Source of the DNA: Alphaproteobacteria bacterium
Lineage (GTDB): Bacteria; Pseudomonadota; Alphaproteobacteria; Rhodobacterales; Rhodobacteraceae
Assembly: GCA_030427405.1 (NCBI GenBank)
Contig: JAUHXK010000005.1
Coordinates: 186,001-250,000, forward strand
Direction of reading: 5' to 3'
Length of the DNA stretch: 64,000 nucleotides
Shown: positions 17,372 through 25,944 of the stretch, piece by piece
Numbering within the stretch: the first letter of the stretch is position 1
Layout of the letters: each line of letters opens with the position of its first letter
Program-made: the position numbers and the translations under genes
Notes under the pieces: generated by a model
Database searches by the model: none
Told to the model about the DNA's origin: nothing
Seen by the model: the letters and a program-made list of their open reading frames with translations, nothing else

Positions 17372-18228
17372 GCCGCGCTCTCCTCGCCCAGTCGGCCAAC
17401 ATGCCCCGCTGAACGGCGCGACCGGCAATAATCAGTGTCCGAGCAGACGAACATCCGATTGCCCGCATCATCCATGATGACCTCATCCAGGTAGCTATCC
17501 CCGGCCCCGCACAGATCGCAGCTGTGCTCGGCCTTTGTCGCCTCGAACGTGTAATCCTCGAAATCCAGGCTCACGATGCGTGTATGGGGCGGCACCGCAT
17601 AAATGCGCTGTTCCCGCCCAGCCCCAAACAGCTGGATCGCATCCATTTCCAACTTGGGGTTGTCGAATTTCGGGATCGGCGAAGGGTCCATCACATACCG
17701 ACCCGAAACTTTTACCGGATAGGCATATGCTGTCGAGATCGCGCCGTGCTGACTGATGTCTTCATACAGTTTCACATGCATCATCCCGTATTCCTCGAGG
17801 CTGTGCATCTTGCGGGTTTCGGTCTCGCGCGGCTCCAGAAACCGCAAAGGTTCCGGGATAGGGACCTGATAGACGATGATCTGATCCTCGCGCAGCCGGG
17901 CCTCGGGGATACGGTGGCGGGTCTGGATGACACTCGCCCTGGCGGTCTTTTCAGTGGTGGCAATTCCGGCAGTCTTTTCGAAAAACTTACGTATCGACAC
18001 GGCGTTTGTCGTATCGTCCGCGCCCTGGTCGATGACCTTGAACCTGTCTTCAGGCGTCAAAATCGCGGCGGAAACCTGAACGCCACCGGTGCCCCACCCA
18101 TATGGCATGGGCATCTCGCGGCTGGCAAAAGGCACCTGGTATCCCGGCACGGCCAGCCCTTTCAGGATGGCCCGGCGGATCATCCGCTTGGTTTGTTCGT
18201 CCAAATATGCGAAGTTATACTCATTCAT
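17368..18228 (-). CDS. phnJ: PhnJ, alpha-D-ribose 1-methylphosphonate 5-phosphate C-P lyase
   Basis: PhnJ is the radical SAM enzyme that breaks the carbon-phosphorus bond. The 286-residue product shows the unusual cysteine set C-x2-C-x21-C-x5-C near the C-terminus (CDLC ... FVCSDTDYC), the same spacing as E. coli PhnJ C241/C244/C266/C272. It also shows the conserved GYQVPFASREMPMPYGWGTGG stretch near residues 29-49. ATG 18228 was chosen by the N-terminal MNEYNFAYLDEQTKR; GTG 18240 is possible and neither has a clear ribosome site. A 250-nt gap separates it from phnI, unlike the tight spacing elsewhere in this operon. Confidence 0.94.
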   Translation of the reverse strand: MNEYNFAYLDEQTKRMIRRAILKGLAVPGYQVPFASREMPMPYGWGTGGVQVSAAILTPEDRFKVIDQGADDTTNAVSIRKFFEKTAGIATTEKTARASVIQTRHRIPEARLREDQIIVYQVPIPEPLRFLEPRETETRKMHSLEEYGMMHVKLYEDISQHGAISTAYAYPVKVSGRYVMDPSPIPKFDNPKLEMDAIQLFGAGREQRIYAVPPHTRIVSLDFEDYTFEATKAEHSCDLCGAGDSYLDEVIMDDAGNRMFVCSDTDYCRSRRSAGHVGRLGEESAA

Positions 18229-18260
18229 TTTTTGTATCACTTTGTTATCTGGTGCTTTTT

Positions 18261-18473
18261 ATGGACGTATTGGCAATTTGCTCGTTCTTTTTGATTATTA
18301 CAGTCTATTTTCTTTGGCATATGCGCCATTCCCGGCTTCGCCGCCGTGCGATTCGAGAGGACAGAACCGGTCAGTGGCATGCGGTCGGACCGGCTGACGC
18401 GCCGTCCGAATACGCCGAAACTCCTGCGACCTGGCCCGGTATCGACGCGGCATGCGCGGAAAACCGCGGATAG
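18261..18473 (+). CDS. Possible small single-pass membrane protein, antisense within phn operon
   Basis: This 70-codon frame fills most of the gap between phnJ and phnI on the opposite strand. The product would have one hydrophobic helix (about 3-19, LAICSFFLIITVYFLWH), then a basic patch RHSRLRRR consistent with a cytoplasmic C-terminus, and a polar Ala/Pro/Glu-rich tail. The stop lies 5 nt from the phnI stop. No strong ribosome-binding site precedes ATG 18261 and no family is recognised. The gap could instead be an untranslated leader for phnJ. Confidence 0.35.
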   Translation: MDVLAICSFFLIITVYFLWHMRHSRLRRRAIREDRTGQWHAVGPADAPSEYAETPATWPGIDAACAENRG

Positions 18474-18478
18474 CGGCA

Positions 18479-19570
18479 TCATTCTGCGGCCCCCTTTGAT
18501 TTGGCCAGGTCCTGGGCTTCGCGTCGCAGCTTGCGGATCAGTTCCAGTTCCGACTGGAAATCCACATAATGCGGCAGCTTGATATGTTCGAGAAACCCGG
18601 TGGCCTGAATGTTGTCTGAATGGCTCAGGACGAATTCCTCGTCCTGCGCTGGCGCCCCTTGATCGTCCTCGCCCAATTCTTTCCAGCGCAGCGCGCGGTC
18701 GACCAGGGCCATTGCGATGGCCTTGCGCTCGGACTGGCCAAAGACCAGCCCGTACCCTCTTGTGAACTGGGGTGGTTCGGTTTTTGAGCCTTTGAACTGG
18801 TTCACGGTTTCGCATTCCGTCAGCTCGATGTCGCCAATCTCGATGGAGAAACCCAGTTCGGGGATGTCCATTTCGACCGCGACCGTGCCGATCCGCAACT
18901 CGCCAACAAACGCGTGGTTTCGGGCGTAACCGCGCTGCGTTGAATAGGCCATGCCCAGCACGAACCCCTCGTCGCCGCGCGTCAGGGATTGCAGGCGCAG
19001 CGGACGGGTCGTCGGAAATTCCATCGGCTCGCGGGTCAGGTCACCGGGGGCGGCATCGGTTTCCGGTTCATCCTGAATAAGGTCCTCGCCCTTGAGGAAT
19101 TGCATGATGTGTGGCGTCGCCTCTTGCCGGGGCACACCTTCCGGCGCCAAAGGCACATCGCCATCGGCGGCCAGTTTGAAATCCAGCAATCGATGTGTGT
19201 AGTCGAATGTCGGCCCCAGGACCTGGCCGCCGGGTGCGTCCTTGAACGTCGCCGAGATACGCCGATCACAGGCCATATCCGCAGTATTCACAGGGCAGGA
19301 ACAACCAAAACGGGGCAAGGTGGTCCGGTAGGCCCGGATAAGAAAGATCGCCTCGATCAGGTCGCCCCGCGCCTGCTTGATAGCCAGCGCCGCCAGGTCG
19401 GGGTCGTACATGGACCCTTCTGCCATAACCCTGTTCACCGCCAGGCCCAGCTGCTCGCGGATCTGCGGCAGGCTCAGTTCCTCTACATCCGGCGATCCGC
19501 GTCGCTCTTCCGCCATCCAGGCATGGGCGTTTTCGATCGCTTTTTCACCGCCCTTGACCGCGACATACAT
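18479..19570 (-). CDS. phnI: PhnI, C-P lyase core complex subunit / nucleosidase
   Basis: This 363-residue subunit of the PhnGHIJ core displaces the nucleobase of ATP or GTP. With PhnG, PhnH and PhnL it then forms ribose 1-phosphonate 5-triphosphate. The N-terminus MYVAVKGGEKAIENAHAWMAEERRG and the central RFGCSCPVNTADMACDRRISATFKDAPGGQVLGPTFDYTHRLLDF are strongly conserved PhnI features. Length matches E. coli PhnI (354). The start lies 3 nt after the phnH stop. The 3' end faces a possible small antisense gene. Confidence 0.94.
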   Translation of the reverse strand: MYVAVKGGEKAIENAHAWMAEERRGSPDVEELSLPQIREQLGLAVNRVMAEGSMYDPDLAALAIKQARGDLIEAIFLIRAYRTTLPRFGCSCPVNTADMACDRRISATFKDAPGGQVLGPTFDYTHRLLDFKLAADGDVPLAPEGVPRQEATPHIMQFLKGEDLIQDEPETDAAPGDLTREPMEFPTTRPLRLQSLTRGDEGFVLGMAYSTQRGYARNHAFVGELRIGTVAVEMDIPELGFSIEIGDIELTECETVNQFKGSKTEPPQFTRGYGLVFGQSERKAIAMALVDRALRWKELGEDDQGAPAQDEEFVLSHSDNIQATGFLEHIKLPHYVDFQSELELIRKLRREAQDLAKSKGAAE

Positions 19571-19573
19571 CCT

Positions 19574-20149
19574 TCAGGTCTCCGCTTCGATCTGCGTGCT
19601 GCGCGGCAGGGCCGCAATCGTGTCACCGCAGGTGAAAAAGAAATCGCACCCCAGGGGATAAAGCCGTGCGTTGGCCTGCAATGCTGGTACGTCCGGCAAG
19701 GACAGCCTTGCCGTATCCTTGATGCCCGGACCGCGCAAAAGCGCACCGCGCGGCAGCAATCCGGGGGTTTCTACGATCACTGTCGCCGACCTGTCGGGGT
19801 ATTCCGGGGTGCCGATGCGAAACTCGATCAGCGGCATCAGATCTTTCCAACGCCCGATGGCGAAATCGGCCTTGGGCGCCTTCACTATGGGCGCGCCGGT
19901 GTGAAAGGTCAGCCATTCCCGAACCTGCAGTGTATCGAATTCACCGGCCAAATGAACGCCCGTATCGGGGTCGCACAAGGTCAGCAACAAGGTTCCGGCG
20001 GCAACCGACAAGGGCGTTGGCGGCGTGGCCCCAACCAGTTGGCGGATTTCGCCGGGTCGAGCCATGACTGTCATCGCAGCCCGGAACGCGTGGGCGGCGT
20101 CGATCGGGGCGTCGCGAAACCCGCCCATAAACTGAGAACCCGCTGTCAT
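19574..20149 (-). CDS. phnH: PhnH, C-P lyase core complex subunit
   Basis: This 191-residue subunit has the PhnH N-terminal pattern GGFRDAPIDAAHAFRAAMTVMARPGEI (about 9-35). It also contains ATPPTPLSVAAGTLLLTLCDPDTGVHL and the C-terminal PRGALLRGPGIKDTARL. PhnH forms a homodimer in the PhnGHIJ complex. It starts inside an ATGA overlap with phnG and is separated from phnI by 3 nt, consistent with stoichiometric expression of the core complex. Confidence 0.93.
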   Translation of the reverse strand: MTAGSQFMGGFRDAPIDAAHAFRAAMTVMARPGEIRQLVGATPPTPLSVAAGTLLLTLCDPDTGVHLAGEFDTLQVREWLTFHTGAPIVKAPKADFAIGRWKDLMPLIEFRIGTPEYPDRSATVIVETPGLLPRGALLRGPGIKDTARLSLPDVPALQANARLYPLGCDFFFTCGDTIAALPRSTQIEAET

Positions 20150-20604
20150 TGGTCTTCTCCGCGCACCATTGTGAAAAACTCGACCTTGGTTGCCGCGGCC
20201 TTGGCCGCACGCGCGGTCCTTGCCGCCTGACGCTGATGCGCCAGCGGCTCGATGACGGATTTTGTGACACGCGGCGCGGCAGCCGTCTGCATCAGCGCAT
20301 CAATTGCTGCCGCCGCCTCGGCCTTGGCTTTGGACCGGCCCTGCACATATGCGTGCCCGACCGTTCCGTCCTGCAAAACAAGCGAACATCGGGTCACGGT
20401 CATTTCACCCAGATTAAACGGTGCGCCCCTGGCCCCGGTCCGGCCTCGAACCATCACGCCGCCCACCTCGGGGGGGCGCAACCAGTCGAACGCCGGGCGC
20501 GCGTCATATTGCGCCCACAATGCCAGCAAGGCGTCTTCTGGCGCGCGGGCCAACACGCCCATCCAGGCCTGACGATCCCAGTGCGGTGTTTTTTCTTGCT
20601 CCAT
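20146..20604 (-). CDS. phnG: PhnG, C-P lyase core complex subunit
   Basis: This 152-residue subunit is the first gene of the phn operon. ATG 20604 (MEQEKTPHWDRQAWMGVLARAP) was chosen over upstream frames because AAGAGG precedes it and the conserved sequence starts there. Family features include PPEVGGVMVRGRTGARGAPFNLGEMTVTRC (about 44-73) and GHAYVQGRSKAKAEAAAAIDAL (about 82-103). The upstream region holds a promoter whose start point is covered by likely PhnF-binding repeats, so expression is probably repressed without an inducing signal. Confidence 0.93.
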   Translation of the reverse strand: MEQEKTPHWDRQAWMGVLARAPEDALLALWAQYDARPAFDWLRPPEVGGVMVRGRTGARGAPFNLGEMTVTRCSLVLQDGTVGHAYVQGRSKAKAEAAAAIDALMQTAAAPRVTKSVIEPLAHQRQAARTARAAKAAATKVEFFTMVRGEDQ

Positions 20605-20625
20605 GGGTCGGGACCTCTTGGCTAA

Positions 20626-20655
20626 GTTGTCTACAACAACTATACAACTATACAA
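20626..20655. promoter_or_regulatory. Probable PhnF operator repeats
   Basis: A perfect inverted repeat GTTGT-CT-ACAAC (20626-20637) runs into two direct copies of ACAACTAT plus a partial third (20636-20655). The array lies between the divergent phnG and phnF genes, directly downstream of the predicted phnG -10 box. It has the look of a HutC/GntR-type repressor site. Confidence 0.6.
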
Positions 20656-20684
20656 ATGTTAACTGCGCCCCGACCGAGTCGCAA
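20656..20684 (-). promoter_or_regulatory. Candidate phnG promoter
   Basis: On the minus strand, TTGCGA (complement of 20679-20684) and TAACAT (complement of 20656-20661) are 17 nt apart. The predicted start point falls within the repeat array at 20626-20655, so a bound repressor would block initiation. Confidence 0.5.
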
Positions 20685-20711
20685 ACAAAATCGCCATGAA
20701 GCTTTGATGAC

Positions 20712-21422
20712 ATGACCAAAACGCCAATCTGGAAATCCATCGCCCAGAGCCTGACATCCGATATCGCAGAAGGTCGATATGCGACGGGCGACAAGCTTCC
20801 GACCGAAGCGCAGCTGGCGGCGACACATGGCGTCAATCGCCATACCGTGCGGCGGGCCTTGTCCGACCTGGCAGATCGGGGACTGGTCCATGCCCGGCGC
20901 GGAGCGGGGGTATTTGTTGCGGCAAGTTCAACCGATTATCCAATCGGGAAACGGGTCCGGTACCACCGAAACATCTCAGCCAGCGGCAAGGTCCCGGGCA
21001 AGAACGTCCTGGCGCTGACGACACGGGCCGCGGATAAGGCCGAGGCCCAGGCCTTGGGGCTGAGGGTCGGCGAACCCGTGCATGTCTATGACGGCCTGTC
21101 GCTTGCAGATGGACACCCTGTCGCCTTGTTCCAGAGTGTTTTTCCGGCAAACCGGCTGCCGGACCTGCTGACCGCGCTGTCCGAGAACGGGTCGGTGACC
21201 AACGCATTGCGTGCCTGCGGGGTCGCCGACTATACGCGCTTGTCCACCCGCCTGACAGCCCGCAGCGCCAGTGCGACGCAGGCCCTGCACCTTCAGCTGA
21301 CCGAAGGCGCACCGGTTCTGCATTCGGTCGGCATCAATGTCGATCCTTCGGGCAAGCCCATCGAATATGGAAAGACGGTATTTGCGGGCGAAAGGGTTAC
21401 ACTCACGCTGGGTGATGGTTAG
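20712..21422 (+). CDS. phnF: PhnF, GntR/HutC-type repressor of phosphonate genes
   Basis: This 236-residue regulator has an N-terminal winged helix with IWKSIAQSLTSDIAEGRYATGDKLPTEAQLAATHGVNRHTVRRALSDLADRGLVHARRGAGVFV (about 5-68). A C-terminal UTRA/HutC effector domain follows (about 90-230). It is divergent from phnGHIJKLN, and the shared 107-nt intergenic region has a repeat array suited to a dimeric HTH protein. PhnF-type regulators repress C-P lyase or phosphonate transport genes. The inducer is unknown here. Confidence 0.9.
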   Translation: MTKTPIWKSIAQSLTSDIAEGRYATGDKLPTEAQLAATHGVNRHTVRRALSDLADRGLVHARRGAGVFVAASSTDYPIGKRVRYHRNISASGKVPGKNVLALTTRAADKAEAQALGLRVGEPVHVYDGLSLADGHPVALFQSVFPANRLPDLLTALSENGSVTNALRACGVADYTRLSTRLTARSASATQALHLQLTEGAPVLHSVGINVDPSGKPIEYGKTVFAGERVTLTLGDG

Positions 21423-21520
21423 CCCCGACACCGTGATCCCGTGCTTGGCGGACAAGCTCTACACTTTGCCGAGCCTGCCGGTTATATGCAGGTCGACACC
21501 TACCCTGACACGAGGCCGCC

Positions 21521-22204
21521 ATGAGCTTTGACCGCACCATCAAGATCGCCCCGTCGATCCTTTCCGCCGATTTTGCCAATTTCGGGCAAGAGATTCAGGC
21601 CATCGAGGCGCAGGGCGCCGACTGGGTCCATGTTGACGTGATGGACGGGCATTTCGTGCCCAATCTCACCTTCGGGCCGCCGGCGGTCAAAGCGTTCCGC
21701 CCGCATGTCAAAACCGTGATGGACGTCCACCTGATGATTGCCCCGGTCGACCCGTATATCCAGGCCTATGCCGATGCCGGCGCGGATATACTGACCGCAC
21801 ATATCGAAGCCGGTCCGCATACGCATCGTACCTTGCAGGCCATCCGGGCCGCGGGCATGAAGGCGGGCGTCGCGCTCAACCCCGGCACTCCGGCCGATGC
21901 GGTCGAGCATCTTCTTGATCTGGCCGATCTGGTCTGCGTGATGACGGTCAACCCCGGGTTCGGCGGTCAGAAATTCATCGACATGACCAGCAAGGTCCGC
22001 CGACTGCGGCAAATGATCGGTGACCGGCCCGTTCATATTGAGATCGACGGCGGTGTCGATCCGGTGACGGCCCCGTTGGTTGCCGCTGCCGGGGCGGATG
22101 TCCTTGTGGCAGGATCGGCGGTATTCAAAGGCGGCTCGGTTTCAAACCCCGAGGTCTATGGCCAGAATATCCGGACCATCCGTGCCGCCGCCGAAAGCGT
22201 CTGA
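21521..22204 (+). CDS. rpe: Ribulose-phosphate 3-epimerase
   Basis: This 227-residue TIM-barrel epimerase interconverts ribulose 5-phosphate and xylulose 5-phosphate in the pentose phosphate and Calvin cycles. Motifs include [15 protein letters not shown] (about 6-20), [18 protein letters not shown] (about 36-53), [19 protein letters not shown] (about 142-154) and the phosphate-binding DGGV and GSAVFKGG. It is preceded by GAGGCCGCC. It appears to be a housekeeping gene next to phnF, converging on the thioesterase gene. Confidence 0.95.
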   Translation: MSFDRTIKIAPSILSADFANFGQEIQAIEAQGADWVHVDVMDGHFVPNLTFGPPAVKAFRPHVKTVMDVHLMIAPVDPYIQAYADAGADILTAHIEAGPHTHRTLQAIRAAGMKAGVALNPGTPADAVEHLLDLADLVCVMTVNPGFGGQKFIDMTSKVRRLRQMIGDRPVHIEIDGGVDPVTAPLVAAAGADVLVAGSAVFKGGSVSNPEVYGQNIRTIRAAAESV

Positions 22205-22214
22205 AGATCGACAG

Positions 22215-22243
22215 GCGGCGCCCGTCACTTATCGGTGCGCCGC
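22215..22243. terminator. Hairpin between convergent rpe and thioesterase genes
   Basis: A 7-bp perfect stem GCGGCGC/GCGCCGC (22215-22221 and 22237-22243) with a 15-nt loop lies between the convergent genes and overlaps the thioesterase 3' end. There is no clear U-run, so terminator function is tentative. Confidence 0.35.
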
Positions 22244-22647
22244 TTGAAAACACCGGCGGCCGTTGCAAGCAATGCACCGTCTTCGGCCCGCAACTCTCCG
22301 GACACATAGGCCAGGTTTCGCCCACCGCCGGTATAGCGCCCGGTCGCCGTAACCCGCCCGCCCGAGGCACCCGCCACATAACTGATATTCAGTGACAGCG
22401 TCAGAACCGGTGGATGTGCCTCGCGGTCAAACCGGGCCGATGCCGTATTGCCGCAAGCGACATCCAGAAGCGTGGCGATCATCCCGCCGTGCAGAATGCC
22501 CTGGCTGTTCAAATGGGCATCCCCGATCGTCAGCCCGGCACGCGCGCACCCGTCCGGATCAGAAATATCCACGTCGAACCCGACAGCGGACTGACAGCCC
22601 GACCGCCGAACCCTGGGGTCGTTTTCGTCTTGCTGGGTTAAGTGCAA
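22225..22647 (-). CDS. Hotdog-fold PaaI-type thioesterase
   Basis: This 140-residue hotdog-fold acyl-CoA thioesterase has the family motif LNSQGILHGGMIATLLDVACGNTA (about 45-68), in which the HGG turn and the Asp six residues later form the active site, and a final GELRAEDGALLATAAGVFKRR. The start is placed at TTG 22647 because a good AGGAGC lies 6 nt upstream and this gives the usual family length. ATG 22677, ten codons earlier, is the alternative. It follows the fused fatty-acid oxidation gene on the same strand at 107 nt. The acyl substrate is unknown. Confidence 0.8.
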   Translation of the reverse strand: MHLTQQDENDPRVRRSGCQSAVGFDVDISDPDGCARAGLTIGDAHLNSQGILHGGMIATLLDVACGNTASARFDREAHPPVLTLSLNISYVAGASGGRVTATGRYTGGGRNLAYVSGELRAEDGALLATAAGVFKRRTDK

Positions 22648-22754
22648 TGAACCGCTCCTGGAGAAAGCCCGCGTCATCGGCACAGTGATCGGCCATTGCA
22701 CAGCCCATTGCAATATGCGCCGGTTCGTTTTGCGGGATCATCGCGATACCAGGG

Positions 22755-24854
22755 TCAGGCGTCATCCTGTCTGTTGAGGTCATCAAAGGTGCGGCCTTCG
22801 GCGACCAGCTGTTCCAACAGCGGCGCTGGCTGCCAGAAAAAGGCATCCTGCTCTGACCAGGTGCGGATGTCCGCCAATATCCCGCTCAGACCTGCCATGT
22901 CGGCCCATTTCAGCGGCCCGCCCCGATAGCGCGGGAACCCATAGCCGTAAAGCAGCGTCACATCCACATCCAAGGGACGGCGCGCGATACCTTCGCCGAC
23001 CACTTTTGCGGCCTCGTTCACCATCGCAATCATATAGCGGCGAACGATCTCGTCGTTCGTAAACGTGCGCGGGGTAATTCCCCGCGCGGCCCGGTCGTCC
23101 GCGATCAATTGCTCAACATCTGGGTTCGGCGTTCCGCCGCGCCTGCCCTTTTCGTAGACATAGAACCCCTTGCCGGTCTTCTGACCAAAATGACCCGCTT
23201 CGCACAGCTTGTCAGCAACATGGCTTTCGCGCGTACGCGGGTCCATCCCCTCGGCCCGTTTGCGTTTGCGCACGGCCCAGCCGATATCCAGCCCCGCCAG
23301 GTCAGCCACGGCAAACGGCCCCATGGCGAAACCAAATTCCGTCAGCGCGGTGTCGATCTGGAACGGGCTGGCCCCGTCCAGCACCATATGGTCGGCGCAT
23401 GTCCGATAAGTGCTGAGAATGCGGTTGCCGATAAACCCGTCGCAAACACCGGCCCGCACGGAAACCTTGCGCATCCGGTGGCCCAAGGCGAACCCGGTGG
23501 CGACAACATCTGCGGCGGTCTGGTCCCCGACCACCACTTCCAGCAGCTTCATCACATGCGCAGGCGAGAAGAAATGAAGCCCGATGACATCCCAGGGGCG
23601 GTTGGTCGCGGCGGCGATCTCATTGATGTCCAGGTAGGACGTATTGGTGGCCAGAACCGCACCGGATTTGCACACCTCGTCCAGTTGCGCAAAGACCTGT
23701 TTCTTGATTTCCATGTCCTCGAAGACCGCTTCCACGACCAGGTCAACGCCTGCAAGCGCCCCGTAACCGGTCGCAAGTTCAAGCTTGTTCTCCAAAATGT
23801 CGTCATGCACGTCCTGCGAAAGCTTTCCGCGCTTTACTGCCCCCGCCAGGTTTGCCGCGATCCGTTCCTTTGCCGCAATCGCCATGTCCGTCGACATTTC
23901 CAACAGAACGACCGGCAAGCCCGCAAGCAGCGCCGAAGTTGCGATCCCCGCACCCATCGTTCCACCGCCGATCACGGCGATCCGATGCACGCCCCGCGGC
24001 TCTATGCCCTGCAATTCCGGCAATTTCCCGACGGCCCGTTCGGCGAAGAACGCGTGGATCATGCCTTTGCGTTGATCCGAATTCAGCGCCTCCATGAACA
24101 ATTCACGTTCTCGGGTCATGCCATCCGCAAAGCTGGGCAACTGGCAGGCGGCCTGAACGGCGCGCACGGCAATTGCCGGGGACAATTGGCCCCGCCCCTT
24201 TTGTAATATTGCGTCATGAACCGCGTCGAAATCCACCGGCTGAGGCGGCGGCATCTCTCCGATGGCGCGGCGCGGCGCGCCGGAGTCCAGCAGATGTCGC
24301 GCATAAGCCAAACCGACCTCGCGCGGGTCGCCGTCCTGAACCTTGTCGAGAATGCCAAGCTCTAGCGCCTCGGCCGCCTGAATGTGCCGCCCGGACGTGA
24401 TTACCTCTAGTGCCGCGTCGACCCCGATCAGCCGTGGCAGGCGTTGGGTCCCGCCAGCACCGGGGATCACACCCACGTGAACCTCGGGCAACCCGACACG
24501 CGCGCCGGGCACCGCGACCCTGTAATGGCTGGCCAATGCGACCTCAAGCCCGCCGCCCAAAGCCGTCCCGTGAATGGCTGAGACCACCAGCAGCGGCGAA
24601 GCTTCGATCCGGTTGCACAGCGCGGGCAACCAGGGGTCCTGTGGCGGCTTGCCAAACTCGCGAATATCGGCACCGGCAAAATAGGTCCGGCCCAGCCCAT
24701 AAATCAGAACGGCACGAACCCCGTCACGCTCGGCCCGTTCGATCCCGGATTGCAATCCGCGGCGCAGATCGACGCCCAGCGCATTGACCGGCGGGTTGTT
24801 GGCGGCCAGCACCGCGATGTCGCCAACCTGTTCGTATTCTACCACTTGGGTCAT
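22755..24854 (-). CDS. Fused enoyl-CoA hydratase / 3-hydroxyacyl-CoA dehydrogenase (FadJ/FadB type)
   Basis: This 699-residue bifunctional beta-oxidation enzyme has an N-terminal crotonase domain (about 1-190), including YFAGADIREFGKPP and GGGLEVALASHYRVAVPGARVGLPEV. An NAD-binding 3-hydroxyacyl-CoA dehydrogenase domain starts near 295 (IAVIGGGTMGAGIATSALLAG). Its catalytic LHFFSPAHVMKLLEVV lies near 430 and C-terminal helical domains follow (KTGKGFYVYEKGRRG near 590). AGGAGG precedes ATG 24854. Because paaF and paaH are missing from the paa locus downstream, it could hydrate 2,3-dehydroadipyl-CoA and oxidise 3-hydroxyadipyl-CoA. A general fatty-acid role is equally possible. Confidence 0.9.
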   Translation of the reverse strand: MTQVVEYEQVGDIAVLAANNPPVNALGVDLRRGLQSGIERAERDGVRAVLIYGLGRTYFAGADIREFGKPPQDPWLPALCNRIEASPLLVVSAIHGTALGGGLEVALASHYRVAVPGARVGLPEVHVGVIPGAGGTQRLPRLIGVDAALEVITSGRHIQAAEALELGILDKVQDGDPREVGLAYARHLLDSGAPRRAIGEMPPPQPVDFDAVHDAILQKGRGQLSPAIAVRAVQAACQLPSFADGMTRERELFMEALNSDQRKGMIHAFFAERAVGKLPELQGIEPRGVHRIAVIGGGTMGAGIATSALLAGLPVVLLEMSTDMAIAAKERIAANLAGAVKRGKLSQDVHDDILENKLELATGYGALAGVDLVVEAVFEDMEIKKQVFAQLDEVCKSGAVLATNTSYLDINEIAAATNRPWDVIGLHFFSPAHVMKLLEVVVGDQTAADVVATGFALGHRMRKVSVRAGVCDGFIGNRILSTYRTCADHMVLDGASPFQIDTALTEFGFAMGPFAVADLAGLDIGWAVRKRKRAEGMDPRTRESHVADKLCEAGHFGQKTGKGFYVYEKGRRGGTPNPDVEQLIADDRAARGITPRTFTNDEIVRRYMIAMVNEAAKVVGEGIARRPLDVDVTLLYGYGFPRYRGGPLKWADMAGLSGILADIRTWSEQDAFFWQPAPLLEQLVAEGRTFDDLNRQDDA

Positions 24855-25003
24855 CGATTTACCTCCTGCGCCAGGCCAAGGCGCCCAATATCGTCCGGCA
24901 TTGAGGGATTGGCGTTTCCAAAACAGTGCCTTTCCGCATGAGCACGGGCAACCCATTTTTTGTGCAGTTCAGGTTTTGCGGTTCAAGAATTTTATCTGTC
25001 AGT

Positions 25004-25031
25004 TTGATACCTGGAACTTGGGCGCTATGCT
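25004..25031 (+). promoter_or_regulatory. Candidate promoter of the cyclase gene
   Basis: TTGATA (25004-25009) and TATGCT (25026-25031) are 16 nt apart, about 90 nt upstream of the cyclase start, in the 269-nt region between divergent genes. Recognised by consensus only. Confidence 0.35.
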
Positions 25032-25123
25032 TTGATTGCGCCGGGCTGAAACGCGTCAGACCGGGTGTCGCGGCCCATTCCGAACAAAGGTCGCGCCAGG
25101 TTTCAAAAACAGGGAGTTCCAAG

Positions 25124-25942
25124 ATGTGTGATGTATGCGTAATGAACGCCGTCAAGGACCGCATGATTTCGCGGCGTTCGTTCTTTAGGGGCGGGGCAGC
25201 AATGGCCGCCGGGTCGGCGCTGAGCGTCGCTGCAGCGCCACCCGCACTGGCCGCAGGTGTCGGCGAAGTCGTGGATATGAGCCATGTCTACGACGCCGCG
25301 TTCCCGACCTATTTCGGCGAACCCGGGATCGAAGCCAATCAGGCCTTCAATTTCAAAGAGCACGGGTTCAACCTGTTCAACCTGGCCGTCAACGAACATA
25401 CCGGCACCCATGTGGATGCGCCCCTGCATTTCTCGGCAGATGGCCAGTCGGTCGATGAAATCCCGGTTTCCAACCTGGTGTGCCCGCTCTGCGTCATCGA
25501 CATTGCCGCCCGCGCAGCCGAGGACCCCGACGCGCAGGTCACACCTGACGATCTTAAGGCGTGGATTGATGTACATGGGCCGATACCGGATGGCGCTTGC
25601 GTTGCGATGCATTCGGGTTGGGGGGCCAAGACAGGTTCGGCCGAGTTCCGCAATGCCGATGGCGAAGGCAAGATGCATTTCCCCGGTTTCCACGTCGAAG
25701 CCGCGCAGATGCTGATCGACGAAACCGGCGCCGTGGCAATCGGAGTCGATTCCCTGTCGCTGGATCACGGGCCATCTGGCGATTTCGCCACCCATTATGC
25801 CTGGTTGCCGACAAACAGGTACGGGATCGAAAACCTCGCCAATCTCGACAAGGTCCCGGCCACGGGCGCGACCCTGGTTGTTGGCGCCCCCACCCACCGC
25901 GGCGGGTCCGGCGGGCCGGCGCGCATCTTCGCGCTGGTCTGA
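25124..25942 (+). CDS. Cyclase / kynurenine-formamidase-like metal hydrolase with Tat signal
   Basis: This 272-residue protein has a twin-arginine motif SRRSFFRGG (about 16-24) followed by an Ala-rich hydrophobic stretch ending near AAPPALAAG, so export by Tat is likely. Eight residues at the start (MCDVCVMN) form an unusual Cys pair before the signal. The metal-binding motif HTGTHVDAPLHF (about 98-109) defines the cyclase/arylformamidase (KynB-like) fold. AGGGAG precedes ATG 25124. It lies 2 nt before an AhpD-like gene. The substrate is unknown; a periplasmic lactone, cyclic amide or formamide hydrolase is possible. Confidence 0.8.
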   Translation: MCDVCVMNAVKDRMISRRSFFRGGAAMAAGSALSVAAAPPALAAGVGEVVDMSHVYDAAFPTYFGEPGIEANQAFNFKEHGFNLFNLAVNEHTGTHVDAPLHFSADGQSVDEIPVSNLVCPLCVIDIAARAAEDPDAQVTPDDLKAWIDVHGPIPDGACVAMHSGWGAKTGSAEFRNADGEGKMHFPGFHVEAAQMLIDETGAVAIGVDSLSLDHGPSGDFATHYAWLPTNRYGIENLANLDKVPATGATLVVGAPTHRGGSGGPARIFALV

Positions 25943-25944
25943 TC

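Noticed and set aside
18989..20230. 413-codon plus-strand frame across phnI and phnH
   Set aside because: It is antisense to well-identified phnI/phnH, with an Arg/Gln-rich product and no ribosome site.
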